A stretch of DNA of 64,000 bases from Kiloniella majae (GCF_002118315.1 NZ_MTSZ01000001.1:558001-622000); one strand, 5' to 3'; shown: positions 8,952 through 18,349, numbered from the stretch's first letter. Notes: a model not told the origin generated them from the sequence alone. Translations and numbers: made by a program.

Positions 8952-9863
8952 ATGGACGATCTACGCGGCATGATAACCTTTGCACGTGTCGTCGAAAGCG
9001 GCAGCTTTGCCGCTGCCGCACGTAAACTCGACATAGGACGCGCCGCCGTTAGCCACCAGATTAAACTGCTAGAAGAACGTCTTGGCGCCAGATTGTTACA
9101 CCGGAGCACCCGAAGCCTTAGCCTGACCAGCGCCGGACAGGACTATTATCAAAGCTGTAAAGTAATCAGCGAAGAAGCCGAAGCCGCAACACGCAGGATC
9201 CAAAGCCTGAGTGACCAGCCAGTCGGCCGTATCTCCCTGACCTGCTCAACCAACTTTGGCCTCAAGCGTATTGTTCCTTTGCTCAGCCAGTTTCGTTTGA
9301 CCTATCCGGGTATTGAGCTGGACGTAGAACTGACAGACGATATTACCAATCTAATCGAAGGGGGCTATGACATTGCCATCAGATCTGGCCCTTTGGATGA
9401 TTCAGATATGATGTCGAAAAAAATATGCAGTACTGTCCGCCGTATCTGTGCGGCACCAGCTTACTTTGCAACCAGGTCAAAACCATCCGTTCCCGAAGAT
9501 TTGGCTTTGCATGATTGGGTGACCTACAGCAGGCATTCGGGCCTTTTATCTCTGACAAAAGATGGTCAACACAGCAAAGTCCGCATTCAAGGCCCGGTAC
9601 ACACAAACAATGCCGGTGCGCGTCTCGAATTTATATTGGGCGGCCACGGTCTGGGGGTATTGCCCGAACACGACATCAATGACCAATCCAAAGGTAGCCT
9701 TGAAATACTCTTACCGGATTACAGCATCCCCACGCTTGACCTCTTCGCCGTTTACCCACGCGGGGCCGCATCCAGCCTCAAAGTTCGCATGCTGATCGAC
9801 TATCTGGCAGAACAACTTTCTATAAAGAGGAAGAACTCAATGGTAGGCAATAGTGATAAATAA
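8952..9863 (+). CDS. LysR family transcriptional regulator
   Basis: A 303-residue LysR protein. The winged helix-turn-helix is at residues 1-60 (GMITFARVVESGSFAAAARKLDIGRAAVSHQIKLLE, LLHRSTRSLSLTSAG), followed by the effector domain from about residue 90 (GRISLTCSTNFGLKRIVPLL). The ATG has an AAGGA site. It is divergent from the DJ-1/PfpI gene, with a 25-bp palindrome roughly midway, so it most likely controls that gene and itself. Effector unknown; a redox or electrophile signal would suit the neighbour but is inference. Confidence 0.93.
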   Translation: MDDLRGMITFARVVESGSFAAAARKLDIGRAAVSHQIKLLEERLGARLLHRSTRSLSLTSAGQDYYQSCKVISEEAEAATRRIQSLSDQPVGRISLTCSTNFGLKRIVPLLSQFRLTYPGIELDVELTDDITNLIEGGYDIAIRSGPLDDSDMMSKKICSTVRRICAAPAYFATRSKPSVPEDLALHDWVTYSRHSGLLSLTKDGQHSKVRIQGPVHTNNAGARLEFILGGHGLGVLPEHDINDQSKGSLEILLPDYSIPTLDLFAVYPRGAASSLKVRMLIDYLAEQLSIKRKNSMVGNSDK

Positions 9864-9873
9864 AAGTTCCTGA

Positions 9874-10908
9874 CTATGATGAGGTTTTCTTTGAAGTCTT
9901 TACCGCTTTTTTGTGGAGATTTGCCACTTTGATAAATGGTAAAAAATAAAGAGCCAGGATGCTTTTGTATTCACTCACATATGTTTTAGAGATACCAAAA
10001 TGCACGTCTTTATTTGTTTCCGGTAGATGGTAGGTTTTGAAAACAACATCCCAGATCGGAAAAATAAAGGCAAAATTTTTGTCAATATGGTCAGGGTGAC
10101 AGCTATGATGAATATGATGGTGGGCCGGGGATGCAAAAGCCATTGACCAATTGCCTGGCCACCTCAGCCAGATATGAGAGTGACGAAGGTTATAGCCCAG
10201 CATATTAAAAGCAAATGACAACAAGGGAACCCCGAGGATTTGTGGCATTGTTGGCAAATATCCGAATAAAAGATATACACCCCCCAGAAAAAGTCCGTAG
10301 GCCGTTCCAGTTCCAGCCATGTAGAAGATATTATCAACGGGATGTTCACGGTAATTAGAAATAGGATGCATCACTTCCAGACTGTGATGGACTTTGTGAA
10401 ATTCCCATAAAAAGGGTATTTTATGCTGTAGATAGTGCATGCCAAATGATATAAAATCAATAAAGGCAATGAGCAAAAACATATATACTGTTGAAAACAG
10501 AATATGTCCCAGGTCGCTCTCCAGAAATGTAATACTTTCAGGTATTGCCCCAGTTTCACCTGTCAGTAAGTTGAACATAAAAGCCATAACTTCGGCAAGA
10601 AACACACCATAAATCATTAACCTGACGACCTGATGAAAGAAAAAATATCTGATATCAAGCCAAGCCGAAGGATTTTCCCAAATTTCTCTCGGAAACAGAA
10701 AATTTAAAAAGGATTTTGTAAAAAGTGTGTTTTTAGCGTCAGCCTGATTACTGCTTCGGTATACGAAATACGCTAAAAATAACGACGACACCAAATACAA
10801 CCAAAAAATACGCTGTCCGGGAGCAAAGGGATATTGTAAGACCCCAACTAAAAGCCCCAGTAGTGTTAAAACAATTTCATTTAAAATATTTAATATCGAA
10901 TCAAACAC
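9874..10908 (-). CDS. Sterol desaturase / fatty acid hydroxylase family membrane protein
   Basis: A 344-residue polytopic membrane protein of the di-iron hydroxylase superfamily. The histidine clusters are present: HYLQHKIPFLWEFHKVHHS (HxxxH and HxxHH), then PAHHHIHHSCHPDHIDKNFA near the C-terminus. At least four hydrophobic segments precede or surround them. Such enzymes hydroxylate or desaturate sterols, fatty acids or carotenoids at the membrane face using O2. It is convergent with the LysR gene, 10 bases apart. A second, distinct member lies at 38824. Confidence 0.85.
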   Translation of the reverse strand: MFDSILNILNEIVLTLLGLLVGVLQYPFAPGQRIFWLYLVSSLFLAYFVYRSSNQADAKNTLFTKSFLNFLFPREIWENPSAWLDIRYFFFHQVVRLMIYGVFLAEVMAFMFNLLTGETGAIPESITFLESDLGHILFSTVYMFLLIAFIDFISFGMHYLQHKIPFLWEFHKVHHSLEVMHPISNYREHPVDNIFYMAGTGTAYGLFLGGVYLLFGYLPTMPQILGVPLLSFAFNMLGYNLRHSHIWLRWPGNWSMAFASPAHHHIHHSCHPDHIDKNFAFIFPIWDVVFKTYHLPETNKDVHFGISKTYVSEYKSILALYFLPFIKVANLHKKAVKTSKKTSS

Positions 10909-11115
10909 TTAAATACCCTGGATAAATGCCGCTATTCCACAAAACAATAGATTTAACTTTTACCTAGATCCTGTTTGCAAGTTTGTTGTTGCGGCAAAAT
11001 ACCATCTGATGACTGAATGATCAGTTAAAGCGTATCATCTTTCTCGTGTTATCAGCTTTCATTAGAAAACAATAAACAATTGGGTGAAAATATCTATTAA
11101 TTTTATTTCGTTAAT
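10909..11115. other. Intergenic stretch, no gene seen
   Basis: AT-rich spacer carrying the promoter region of the sterol-desaturase-family gene. I find no convincing frame, RNA gene or large repeat. The right end merges into the terminator of the next minus-strand gene. Confidence 0.5.
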
Positions 11116-11178
11116 AAAAACAAGACGGAACTGTCCCCCCACAGCCGATAATGGTTCAGCTGATGACAGTTCCGCCTT
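11116..11178 (-). terminator. Terminator of the small exported-protein gene
   Basis: A 14-bp stem (11122-11135 with 11165-11178; one pair becomes G-U in the minus-strand RNA). The loop contains a second short CAGC/GCTG stem. On the minus strand it is followed by five T. It lies about 90 bases beyond the stop at 11269. Confidence 0.75.
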
Positions 11179-11268
11179 CCCCCCTCAATAATCCGGTTAT
11201 TTAACCTTATCAAAAGAGGATAATATCCGTGCAATACAGTTTTCTCACCTATGCCCCGTATAAAGCGA

Positions 11269-11676
11269 TCAAGACTTACAGGTATCTGCGTCAATGGTGA
11301 TTTCAGTCAGCTCCTCGCCCACAGCATCTGCATAGATATACACATAAGAAGCGCCCCCCTTATAGAGCGTGGTAAAAGGCTCCTTGTCACACATCGTCGC
11401 CTTCAAAGTCTTTTTGATTTCTGAGTTAAAGACGTCCAGATCAGTATCATCTTTATTGACATTAACCTTGTAATTATAAACCAGCGCTGATCCCTCGTTA
11501 GTTACGGCTTCCAGAGTTGTCAGTTCATCAACTTGCAGCGGCAAGTTCTTGTTCATCTCCGCGGCCATCGCTTTTTGTGCTTTTTCAGCTTTACCAGTTT
11601 CAAACATTGCATTCATTGCAAAATATCCGAAAACGCCACCGACACAAATTACGGCAAAAATCATGATTTTTTTCAT
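11269..11676 (-). CDS. Small exported or membrane-anchored protein of unknown function
   Basis: A 135-residue protein with one N-terminal hydrophobic segment (residues 4-22) and a soluble periplasmic remainder of about 110 residues. It has only two downstream cysteines (in TMCDKEPF and DADTCKS), which could form a disulfide. I do not recognise a named family. The ATG has an AAAGAGAA site and the gene has its own terminator. It stands alone, 630 bases from the molybdenum hydroxylase operon on the other strand. Confidence 0.7.
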   Translation of the reverse strand: MKKIMIFAVICVGGVFGYFAMNAMFETGKAEKAQKAMAAEMNKNLPLQVDELTTLEAVTNEGSALVYNYKVNVNKDDTDLDVFNSEIKKTLKATMCDKEPFTTLYKGGASYVYIYADAVGEELTEITIDADTCKS

Positions 11677-12310
11677 AATATTTCTCTTTAATTATCTCTT
11701 ATGATAACCAAAACTCTCACATCACAGGTGCAAAAAACGGTATTAACGCTTCAACGACATACTCAATAAACAAATGCCTGCGTAATAATTAAGGTTATTT
11801 CCGAGCGAATAATGAAATCTATTAACGGTGATGCCATCCCCCATTTAGGGTATCTCAAGAAAGATACTTGACTTTAACAATATTCAAGAAAGGAAAATAC
11901 CATCTTGAAGAGCCAAAAAACGGTTCCTATATCCCCCCTAGATATCCTAAGATACTTTCAGCAAGTATAAATCTATTACAGGCCTTAGATATAAACCTAA
12001 TTAAAGGTGTAACCAGCGAGACAGAAGCCTAACCCCACCCGGTGAACAGAGTGTAAAGCACCGTAATTGATGCTTTTATTGAACACCTCAATTATTAAAA
12101 CCTGTGAAAATCATAAAGAAATATTGATTTTCAGAATTAAACAGAGCAATCTGACAAAGAAACCGTAAAAAATAAAGAACAGAGCGTTTTTGACAGCTCG
12201 TGTTTTCTTTGCAAACTGTGACATGACCACCTAGAAACAAATAAACATAATAAAAAACACATCAGCCAAAGCTGACACACCAGAGATGATACAGATGGAT
12301 CTAAATACAC
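11677..12310. other. 634-base non-coding region upstream of the Mo-hydroxylase operon
   Basis: AT-rich and without a credible gene in any frame. It holds the divergent promoter regions of the exported-protein gene and the molybdenum hydroxylase operon. One small inverted repeat is visible: TTCAAGA at 11883-11889 with TCTTGAA at 11903-11909, 13 bases apart. A long leader or a small RNA is possible but I cannot show one. Confidence 0.5.
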
Positions 12311-13192
12311 ATGCGTTATGAATCCCCTCAAACCGTAGAAGCCGCCGCTGCCCTGTTGGCAGGTGAAGAAGGGCTGGCCCGCGTCTTGGCGGGTGGCACC
12401 GACCTTTTGGTACAAATGCGTTCAGGCATGGTAGAGCCTGATCTGATTGTTGACGTAAAAAATATCCCGAGCATGACATCAATTGTCGAAGAAAATGGTG
12501 GCTATCGTATCGGTGCAGCCGTTCCCTCAGCAGAAATGAATGAGCACAAAGGCCTCTGCGCTCTCTGGCCCGGCGTTATGGAAGGTGCAGATCTGATCGG
12601 ATCGACACAAGTCCAAGGCCGCGCCACCATGATCGGAAATCTGTGTAACTGTGGTCCCGCTGCGGATAGTGTTCCAGGAATGGTTGCCGCCAATGCAATT
12701 GCAACTATTGTCGGCCCCAATGGTCGCCGCGATGTTCCCGTAATTGATATTCCTGTCGCACCGGGGAAATCCACCCTCACCAAGGGCGAACTGGTCGAAA
12801 GCGTTTTCCTGCCTGCCCGTCCAAAACGTGCTGGCGATGCCTATCTGCGCTTTATTCCGCGCACGGAAATGGACATCGCGGTTGTCGGTGTCGGGGTCAG
12901 TCTGGAACTGGATGGCGACGGTGTTTGCACCCATGCCCGTGTTGGCCTCGGTGCGGTTGCCATCAAGGTTCTGTTGGTCGAAGACGCAGCCAAAGCCCTG
13001 ATCGGAACAAAAGTTGATGACGCCGCGCTGGAAAAAGTGGCTGCGGCCACATCTGCCGCCTGTAAGCCGATCGACGACAAGCGCGGTACCATTGAATTTC
13101 GCACCAAGGTCGCCGGCGTTCTGGCAACCCGCGCCGCAAAGATTGCTCTTGAGAGAGCCAATGCAAGAGCCTCTAACGGGGGAGAGAAATAA
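12311..13192 (+). CDS. Molybdenum hydroxylase, FAD-binding (medium, CoxM-type) subunit
   Basis: A 293-residue FAD subunit of the xanthine dehydrogenase/CO dehydrogenase family. It starts MRYESPQTVEAAAALL and has the FAD motif ARVLAGGTDLLVQMR and the second FAD loop QGRATMIGNLCNCGPAADSVPGM (cf. TIGGN..N.SPAADS). It passes electrons from the Fe-S subunit to FAD and onward to a soluble or membrane acceptor. First gene of a tight operon: two bases separate it from the 2Fe-2S subunit. The operon looks GC-richer than its flanks. Confidence 0.93.
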   Translation: MRYESPQTVEAAAALLAGEEGLARVLAGGTDLLVQMRSGMVEPDLIVDVKNIPSMTSIVEENGGYRIGAAVPSAEMNEHKGLCALWPGVMEGADLIGSTQVQGRATMIGNLCNCGPAADSVPGMVAANAIATIVGPNGRRDVPVIDIPVAPGKSTLTKGELVESVFLPARPKRAGDAYLRFIPRTEMDIAVVGVGVSLELDGDGVCTHARVGLGAVAIKVLLVEDAAKALIGTKVDDAALEKVAAATSAACKPIDDKRGTIEFRTKVAGVLATRAAKIALERANARASNGGEK

Positions 13193-13194
13193 TC

Positions 13195-13671
13195 ATGTCC
13201 GGTATTCATGTTTCCACCAAAATCAATGGCGATGCCGTTGAATATGTCTGTGACGTCGAAGAAACCCTTCTCGATGTTCTCCGTGACAAGCTCGGCATGA
13301 CCGGCTCCAAAGAAGGCTGTGCCTCTGGCGATTGTGGTGCCTGCTCTGTTACTGTTGATGGTCGTCTGACCTGTTCCTGCCTGATGCTGGGCGCAGAGGC
13401 ACAGGGCCGTGAAATCGGTACTATCGAAGGTATCGCCAAGGGTACAGAGCTACACCCCGTACAGCAAAAAATTCTCGACAATGCCGCCTTGCAATGCGGC
13501 GTTTGCACACCAGGTTTTGTTGTTGCGGCCAAGGCCCTTTTGGAAAAGAAACCCGATCCGACCGAGACCGAAGTTCGCTACTGGCTCGCCGGGAACCTGT
13601 GCCGCTGCACAGGTTATGACAAGATCATTCGCGCGGTCATGGACGCCGCCGCAGAAATGAGAGGGAATTGA
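13195..13671 (+). CDS. Molybdenum hydroxylase, [2Fe-2S] (small, CoxS-type) subunit
   Basis: A 158-residue two-cluster iron-sulfur protein. The plant-ferredoxin-type cluster is bound by EGCASGDCGACSV plus a downstream cysteine in TCSC (about residues 41-63). The second cluster lies in the C-terminal helical domain, CGVCTPGF and LCRCTGYDKI. This is the complete ligand set for the family. It shuttles electrons from the molybdenum centre to FAD. One base separates it from the large subunit. Confidence 0.96.
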   Translation: MSGIHVSTKINGDAVEYVCDVEETLLDVLRDKLGMTGSKEGCASGDCGACSVTVDGRLTCSCLMLGAEAQGREIGTIEGIAKGTELHPVQQKILDNAALQCGVCTPGFVVAAKALLEKKPDPTETEVRYWLAGNLCRCTGYDKIIRAVMDAAAEMRGN

Positions 13672-13672
13672 T

Positions 13673-15988
13673 ATGGCTCGCAATCCTGATGCAGATAACG
13701 CACCTGTAAAAAAAGAGATCGAAAGCCCGACATCAAAATATGATGCTGAAAAAGCATCTTCCTTTAAGGTTGTCGGCTCTCGCCCTGCGCGCCCCGACGG
13801 GATGGACAAGGTAACGGGCCGTGCACGCTTTGGCGCCGATATGGTTATGCCCGGTCAATTGGTTGGCCTGATCCTGCGCAGTCCGCACCCGCATGCTGTC
13901 ATCAAAAGTATCGACAGTTCAGAAGCAGAAGCACTTTCCGGCGTCAAAGCCGTTGTCACCCGCGATGACTTTGCCCCGAACGACGACCATGCCGATGTTC
14001 TCTACAACATTATGGCGCGCGAAAAGGCCCTTTACGAAGGCCATGCCGTCGCGGCGGTAGCGGCAACCAGCCGTCCCGTTGCCCGCAAGGCGCTCAAGCT
14101 CATCAAAATCGACTATGACATCCTGCCCCACGTCACAGATGTGGACGAGGCAATGTCGCCGAATGCGCCCGTGCTTCACGACGACATCATCACGAAAGGT
14201 GTTAACCCGGCCCCCACAAAACCATCAAACGTCGTAGCCCGGAGCGAATTCGGTCACGGCGATATCGACGCTGGTTTTGCCCAGGCCGACGAAATCATCG
14301 AACGCAGCTTTAAAACTGCGGCTACTCATCAGGGGTACATTGAACCACATGCTTGTGTCGCCAACGTTGGCGCAGATGGCATGAGCGAGCTGTGGTGCTG
14401 TACCCAGGGTCACTTCCACGTTCGTCAGGTCTGTGCATCGTTGCTGGGTATTGATGTATCCCGTCTGCGGGTCACGGCTTCTGAAATCGGCGGTGGCTTT
14501 GGGGGTAAGACAACGGTCTTTATTGAACCCGTCGCCCTTGCCCTTTCCCGCAAGGCTGGTCGCCCTGTGAAAATCGCCATGACGCGGGACGAGGTGTTCA
14601 AAGCTTCGGGCCCAACCGCAAGTTCCAGTATGAACGTGAAAATCGGCGTCACCAAAGACGGTCGGATTACAGCCGGATATGGTGAATTCCGCTATCAGGG
14701 CGGTGCCTTTGCCGGTGCCCCGGCTGATTTCGGGGCAATGTCGGCTTTTGCCTGTTATGCGCTGGATAACGTTAAGACCGAAGCTTACGACGTGGTTACC
14801 AATCGCCCTAAAGGCGCGGCCTATCGTGCCCCCGGTGCCCCCATGTCCGTCTATGCAGTCGAAAGTGTGGTCGATGAACTGGCCGCGCGTATCGGCATGG
14901 ACCCCATTGATCTTCGCCTGAAGAACGCTGCCAAGGAAGGCGCTAGGAGCTCTTACGGGCCAAAATTCGGATCTTGCGGTCTTGTTGAAACGCTCGAAGC
15001 AGCCAAGGCCCATCCACACTATAGCGCCTCTCTTGGTCCCAATCAGGGTCGCGGTATAGCCAGTGGTTTCTGGTTCAACTTCGGCGGTGAAACCTGTTCC
15101 AATCTGAACATCAATGCCGACGGTACCGTGACTATTGCAGTAGGCACCCCCGATATCGGGGGATCTCGTGCTTCCATGTGTATCATGGCCGCCGAAGAAC
15201 TTGGCATTCCTTACGATAAGGTACGTGCCATCGTGGCTGACACCTCTGCCCTTGGGTACAATGACACAACCGAAGGCAGTCGCGTGACTTTCTCTAGCGG
15301 TATGGCAGTGATCAAGGCATCACAACAAGCCGTTACCGAAATGTGCAAACGTGCCGCCATGATGTGGGATATCCCCGCTGAAGCCGTCACATGGGAAGAT
15401 GGTTGCGCCAAACCATCCGGCCCCAATGCTGGGGACTTTGAACCGCTTTCCCTCGCTGAAATCGCAGCAACCGCTGGCAAAACGGGTGGCCCCATTGCCG
15501 GGCATCACGAATACAATGCTGATGGTGCTGGCGTCAGCTTTGGTACCCACATTGTGGATACAGAGGTTGATCCCGAAACCGGCAAGGTGGATATCATCCG
15601 CTATACCGTAATTCAGGATGCGGGCAAAGCAATTCATCCGGACTATGTCGAGGGACAGTTCCAGGGCGGTGCCGCACAGGGTATTGGCTGGGCACTCAAC
15701 GAAGAATATATCTATGGCGATGATGGCAAGCTGCAAAACGCTGGATTCCTTGATTATCGTATGCCCGTCGCATCCGATCTGCCTATGATCGACACAGTAA
15801 TTGTCGAAGTTCCCAACCCCGGTCACCCCTATGGCGTGCGCGGTGTTGGTGAAACCGGGATCGTGCCGCCACTGGCCGCCATTGCCAATGGTGTCTCTGC
15901 CGCCGCTGGTGTGCGTATGACAGAACTACCGATGTCACCCCCACGGGTGCTCAAGGCAATTGACGACGCAAAAGTGGCTGCAGAATAG
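13673..15988 (+). CDS. Molybdenum hydroxylase, molybdopterin-binding large subunit
   Basis: A 771-residue catalytic subunit of the xanthine dehydrogenase family. Visible are the FGADMVMPGQLVGLILRSPHPHA entry, GGFGGK (Moco contact), the AYRAPGAP loop, and the C-terminal GVRGVGETGIVPPLAAIANG with the glutamate that acts as catalytic base. The AYRAPGAP loop is not the AYRCSFR loop of form-I CO dehydrogenase, so this is not a true CoxL. Substrates in the wider family are purines, aldehydes, N-heterocycles or aromatic acyl-CoA; the specific one cannot be told. The cytosol is likely because no twin-arginine signal is visible. Confidence 0.94.
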   Translation: MARNPDADNAPVKKEIESPTSKYDAEKASSFKVVGSRPARPDGMDKVTGRARFGADMVMPGQLVGLILRSPHPHAVIKSIDSSEAEALSGVKAVVTRDDFAPNDDHADVLYNIMAREKALYEGHAVAAVAATSRPVARKALKLIKIDYDILPHVTDVDEAMSPNAPVLHDDIITKGVNPAPTKPSNVVARSEFGHGDIDAGFAQADEIIERSFKTAATHQGYIEPHACVANVGADGMSELWCCTQGHFHVRQVCASLLGIDVSRLRVTASEIGGGFGGKTTVFIEPVALALSRKAGRPVKIAMTRDEVFKASGPTASSSMNVKIGVTKDGRITAGYGEFRYQGGAFAGAPADFGAMSAFACYALDNVKTEAYDVVTNRPKGAAYRAPGAPMSVYAVESVVDELAARIGMDPIDLRLKNAAKEGARSSYGPKFGSCGLVETLEAAKAHPHYSASLGPNQGRGIASGFWFNFGGETCSNLNINADGTVTIAVGTPDIGGSRASMCIMAAEELGIPYDKVRAIVADTSALGYNDTTEGSRVTFSSGMAVIKASQQAVTEMCKRAAMMWDIPAEAVTWEDGCAKPSGPNAGDFEPLSLAEIAATAGKTGGPIAGHHEYNADGAGVSFGTHIVDTEVDPETGKVDIIRYTVIQDAGKAIHPDYVEGQFQGGAAQGIGWALNEEYIYGDDGKLQNAGFLDYRMPVASDLPMIDTVIVEVPNPGHPYGVRGVGETGIVPPLAAIANGVSAAAGVRMTELPMSPPRVLKAIDDAKVAAE

Positions 15989-16022
15989 GGTCCATTGGCC
16001 TTCAAGTCAGTTGACGTAAAAG

Positions 16023-16059
16023 ACCAAGCGGCCCTTTATCTGCAAAAGGGTTGCTTGGT
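16023..16059 (+). repeat. Intercistronic hairpin between large subunit and MoaD-like gene
   Basis: ACCAAGC-GG-CCCTTT pairs with AAAGGG-TT-GCTTGGT. In RNA the central GG/UU positions make wobble pairs, so the stem is continuous at 15 bp with a 7-base loop. No T-run follows. It probably sets the stoichiometry or stability of the transcript between the two genes rather than ending it completely. Confidence 0.6.
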
Positions 16060-16090
16060 ACTCTAAAGGCTTAAAATTTAGGTTTATACT

Positions 16091-16336
16091 ATGGTTCAAG
16101 TCACCCTTTCTGGCACAATCCAACAGGCTGCTGGCGGTATTTCTTCGCTTGAAATAGAAGCAAAAAATATCCGACAGTTGCTGAACGGTGTGGAAAAGCA
16201 GTGCCCTGACCTAAAACCCGAACTGGAAAAAGGCATCGCCGTAGCCATCAACGGCACCATCTACCGCGACGACTGGTTCCAACCCATCCCTGAAGACAGC
16301 GAAGTTTTTCTTATTCCAAGGCTGGCGGGTGGATGA
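16091..16336 (+). CDS. MoaD/ThiS-like beta-grasp sulfur carrier protein
   Basis: An 81-residue ubiquitin-like protein with the C-terminal Gly-Gly (RLAGG) that is adenylated and thiocarboxylated in MoaD and ThiS. The preceding strand EDSEVFLIPRLAGG matches the family. It lies 102 bases after the molybdenum hydroxylase large subunit on the same strand, pointing to a role in supplying molybdopterin or sulfur for that enzyme. No MoaE or adenylating enzyme lies nearby, so it must use partners encoded elsewhere. Confidence 0.85.
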   Translation: MVQVTLSGTIQQAAGGISSLEIEAKNIRQLLNGVEKQCPDLKPELEKGIAVAINGTIYRDDWFQPIPEDSEVFLIPRLAGG

Positions 16337-16572
16337 TTAATCCGGAAACTTTCTTGTAAACTAAACCACCTTGCAAAGGCTTTTATCGTATATTCTAGTT
16401 CGGGGCGTTATTATTAACTTCACTTATTCTCCACCTCCTCATACAAGTATCAGGCCTCATCAAAATCACCCGAAATAATTAAGCAATAAAAGACTTTTAA
16501 TTATGAGAAGATCAACGTAAAAAAAATTGAATTTCCCCTTTGCGTTACAACCACTTTTTTTACAGGAACATC

Positions 16573-16941
16573 ATGAAAAAATATCTATTACTGTCCTTTA
16601 CCTTGCTAATGATGGGGTGCAAAAGCGCTTCTTTACAACCTCATATTGGATCAGGACCAATTGTTTTAGGAAATGAAGTACAAGAAGCTTTTGATAAGTA
16701 TTTAAAAACAAATTCAGCTGTGTTCGCGGTTTCTGAAGATGGACGTAGCAGTTACGGATATTATTATTGCCCGGCAAATTATCGTTGTCTTGGCAACAAC
16801 CTAAAATCCGTTAGGCCCGCGATTGAAAGCTGTGAAAAAAATTCTTACGGGCAGCCCTGTAAAGTCTATGCCATTGGACGCAGCATTGTCTGGAAGGCCA
16901 CCAAGAACACAGAAGACAAACTCACAGAAGAAGCGAAATAA
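16573..16941 (+). CDS. Small lipoprotein of unknown function
   Basis: A 122-residue predicted lipoprotein. The signal has a KK start, a hydrophobic core and a lipobox-like LMMGC at residues 12-16. The ATG at 16573 has an AGGA site; a longer frame upstream lacks a usable start context. The mature part is polar and contains four cysteines (YYCPANYRCL, ESCEKNSYGQPC) in pairs that could form disulfides. I do not recognise the family. It is convergent with the P450 gene. Confidence 0.75.
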   Translation: MKKYLLLSFTLLMMGCKSASLQPHIGSGPIVLGNEVQEAFDKYLKTNSAVFAVSEDGRSSYGYYYCPANYRCLGNNLKSVRPAIESCEKNSYGQPCKVYAIGRSIVWKATKNTEDKLTEEAK

Positions 16942-16987
16942 CCCTTTAGCAACTTCCGCGAAAATTTTCTATCAGAAAAACTTTATT

Positions 16988-18349
16988 CTAAGACCAACTG
17001 ACATGGTAATCTTCCGGAAATGGTCCTTCGCGGTCGGGGAAAAGCGGGTTGATGTAGCTGATTTTACTCTCGCTGGTCAGGTCGCTTTGCAGGACAACTT
17101 CGCGGACCATCGCCGGGATCATTTCCATGCCAACGTATTTACCCAAACATTGGTGCGGGCCAAAGCCCAGCGCAAAGTTATGGTAAAAATTTCGATCGGG
17201 ATTAAAGCTATCCGGATCCTCATAGGCATAGGTGTCAAACATGGCTGAATGTATCAACAGACGAACGATTGTTCCGGCCTTGATTTCTGTTTCGTGGTTC
17301 GTACCTTTGGCCATTGTATAGTCACTGGCGGCTTGACGAAAAATATCTGGTCGTATTGGCCTGAAACGTAACGCTTCCCAAACCATAGCATCAAAAGCCG
17401 CTACATCACTACCTTGCGCTTTATCTTTTGCCTGCTTCAAGATGGTAGGATGTTCAATGAAATATTCAACCACCTGCGCCACGGCCTGAGACGTTGTTTC
17501 GATCGCCCCGATCAACAGGCCCCCCGCATTGGTGCCCACGCGGGTCAGCGGAAAATCAACCTGCTTCGCAAACTTCGTCCGGATCATGCGCATGACCATC
17601 GTGTCTGATCGTTTCGGTGAACCCATACCCAAAACACGATAGATCAGCTTCTGGATTGGGTTGAGGATCATATAAAACACACCCATAACTTTAACGCGAA
17701 TAATCTTGCGCAACATCAAAACCGCAATATAGGCAACCAGTTCTTTTGATGCTTCGTCGTGATATTCTACGATACGCTTGTGTTCCTGATCAGAAAGCAT
17801 ATCAAAGGGCTGATTATTAAAGGCATCATACTGGTTCCAATAGGACCAACGGATCAATTTTTCCCGGTCGATCCCATCCAGACCAAAGTATTCCTGTACC
17901 AATCTGACCGGCACCATGCGGCAATAGTCATTGACCAGCTCGATACCGCCATCAGCATCATCCAGGATTTCCCGAGAGAATTCGGTGATCATTTTCCGAA
18001 CACGCGGCAGATCGTTTCGGTTCAATAGCCCCTGCATCAATGACTTTTCCCGATAGTGCAACGCATCGTCATCATGCGCCATCAGGTATCCATCATCCGG
18101 CCCGGTCACACTCATTTTGACCTTGTACAAATCAACGGTGAATATCTTGGGCATCTGTAACATATCCCGCACATCGGTAAACTTGGCAACCAACGTACAT
18201 TCCGGTGTTTGCAGGACGGGGCGTTCTTCTCGAAGCTGCTTGAAGAAGGGTAAAGGCTCTGTTCTCATCCAGCCCTGAACCAAAGGATATTTTTTATCTT
18301 CCGGCGCTGCATCATATTCTTTCAGATAATCTTTTCCAGCGGTATCCAT
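16988..18349 (-). CDS. Cytochrome P450
   Basis: A 453-residue soluble P450. All core motifs are visible: the I-helix oxygen-activation segment GGLLIGAIETTSQAV, the K-helix ExxR in EALRFRP, and the haem-thiolate loop FGPHQCLGKYVG with Cys401. It has no N-terminal membrane anchor. Substrate unknown. Its start has a GGGGAG site. It is downstream of, and same strand as, the membrane di-haem protein gene (82 bases), so the two are likely co-transcribed. No ferredoxin or ferredoxin reductase is adjacent to supply electrons. Confidence 0.93.
   Translation of the reverse strand: MDTAGKDYLKEYDAAPEDKKYPLVQGWMRTEPLPFFKQLREERPVLQTPECTLVAKFTDVRDMLQMPKIFTVDLYKVKMSVTGPDDGYLMAHDDDALHYREKSLMQGLLNRNDLPRVRKMITEFSREILDDADGGIELVNDYCRMVPVRLVQEYFGLDGIDREKLIRWSYWNQYDAFNNQPFDMLSDQEHKRIVEYHDEASKELVAYIAVLMLRKIIRVKVMGVFYMILNPIQKLIYRVLGMGSPKRSDTMVMRMIRTKFAKQVDFPLTRVGTNAGGLLIGAIETTSQAVAQVVEYFIEHPTILKQAKDKAQGSDVAAFDAMVWEALRFRPIRPDIFRQAASDYTMAKGTNHETEIKAGTIVRLLIHSAMFDTYAYEDPDSFNPDRNFYHNFALGFGPHQCLGKYVGMEMIPAMVREVVLQSDLTSESKISYINPLFPDREGPFPEDYHVSWS

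Noticed and set aside
14225-15019. 264-codon minus-strand open frame inside the molybdenum hydroxylase large subunit
   Set aside because: It is a shadow of a strongly conserved gene on the plus strand; it has no family look and no ribosome site.
13673-15988. Calling the large subunit a CO dehydrogenase (coxL)
   Set aside because: The active-site loop is AYRAPGAP rather than the cysteine-bearing AYRCSFR of form-I CO dehydrogenase; only the family can be named.
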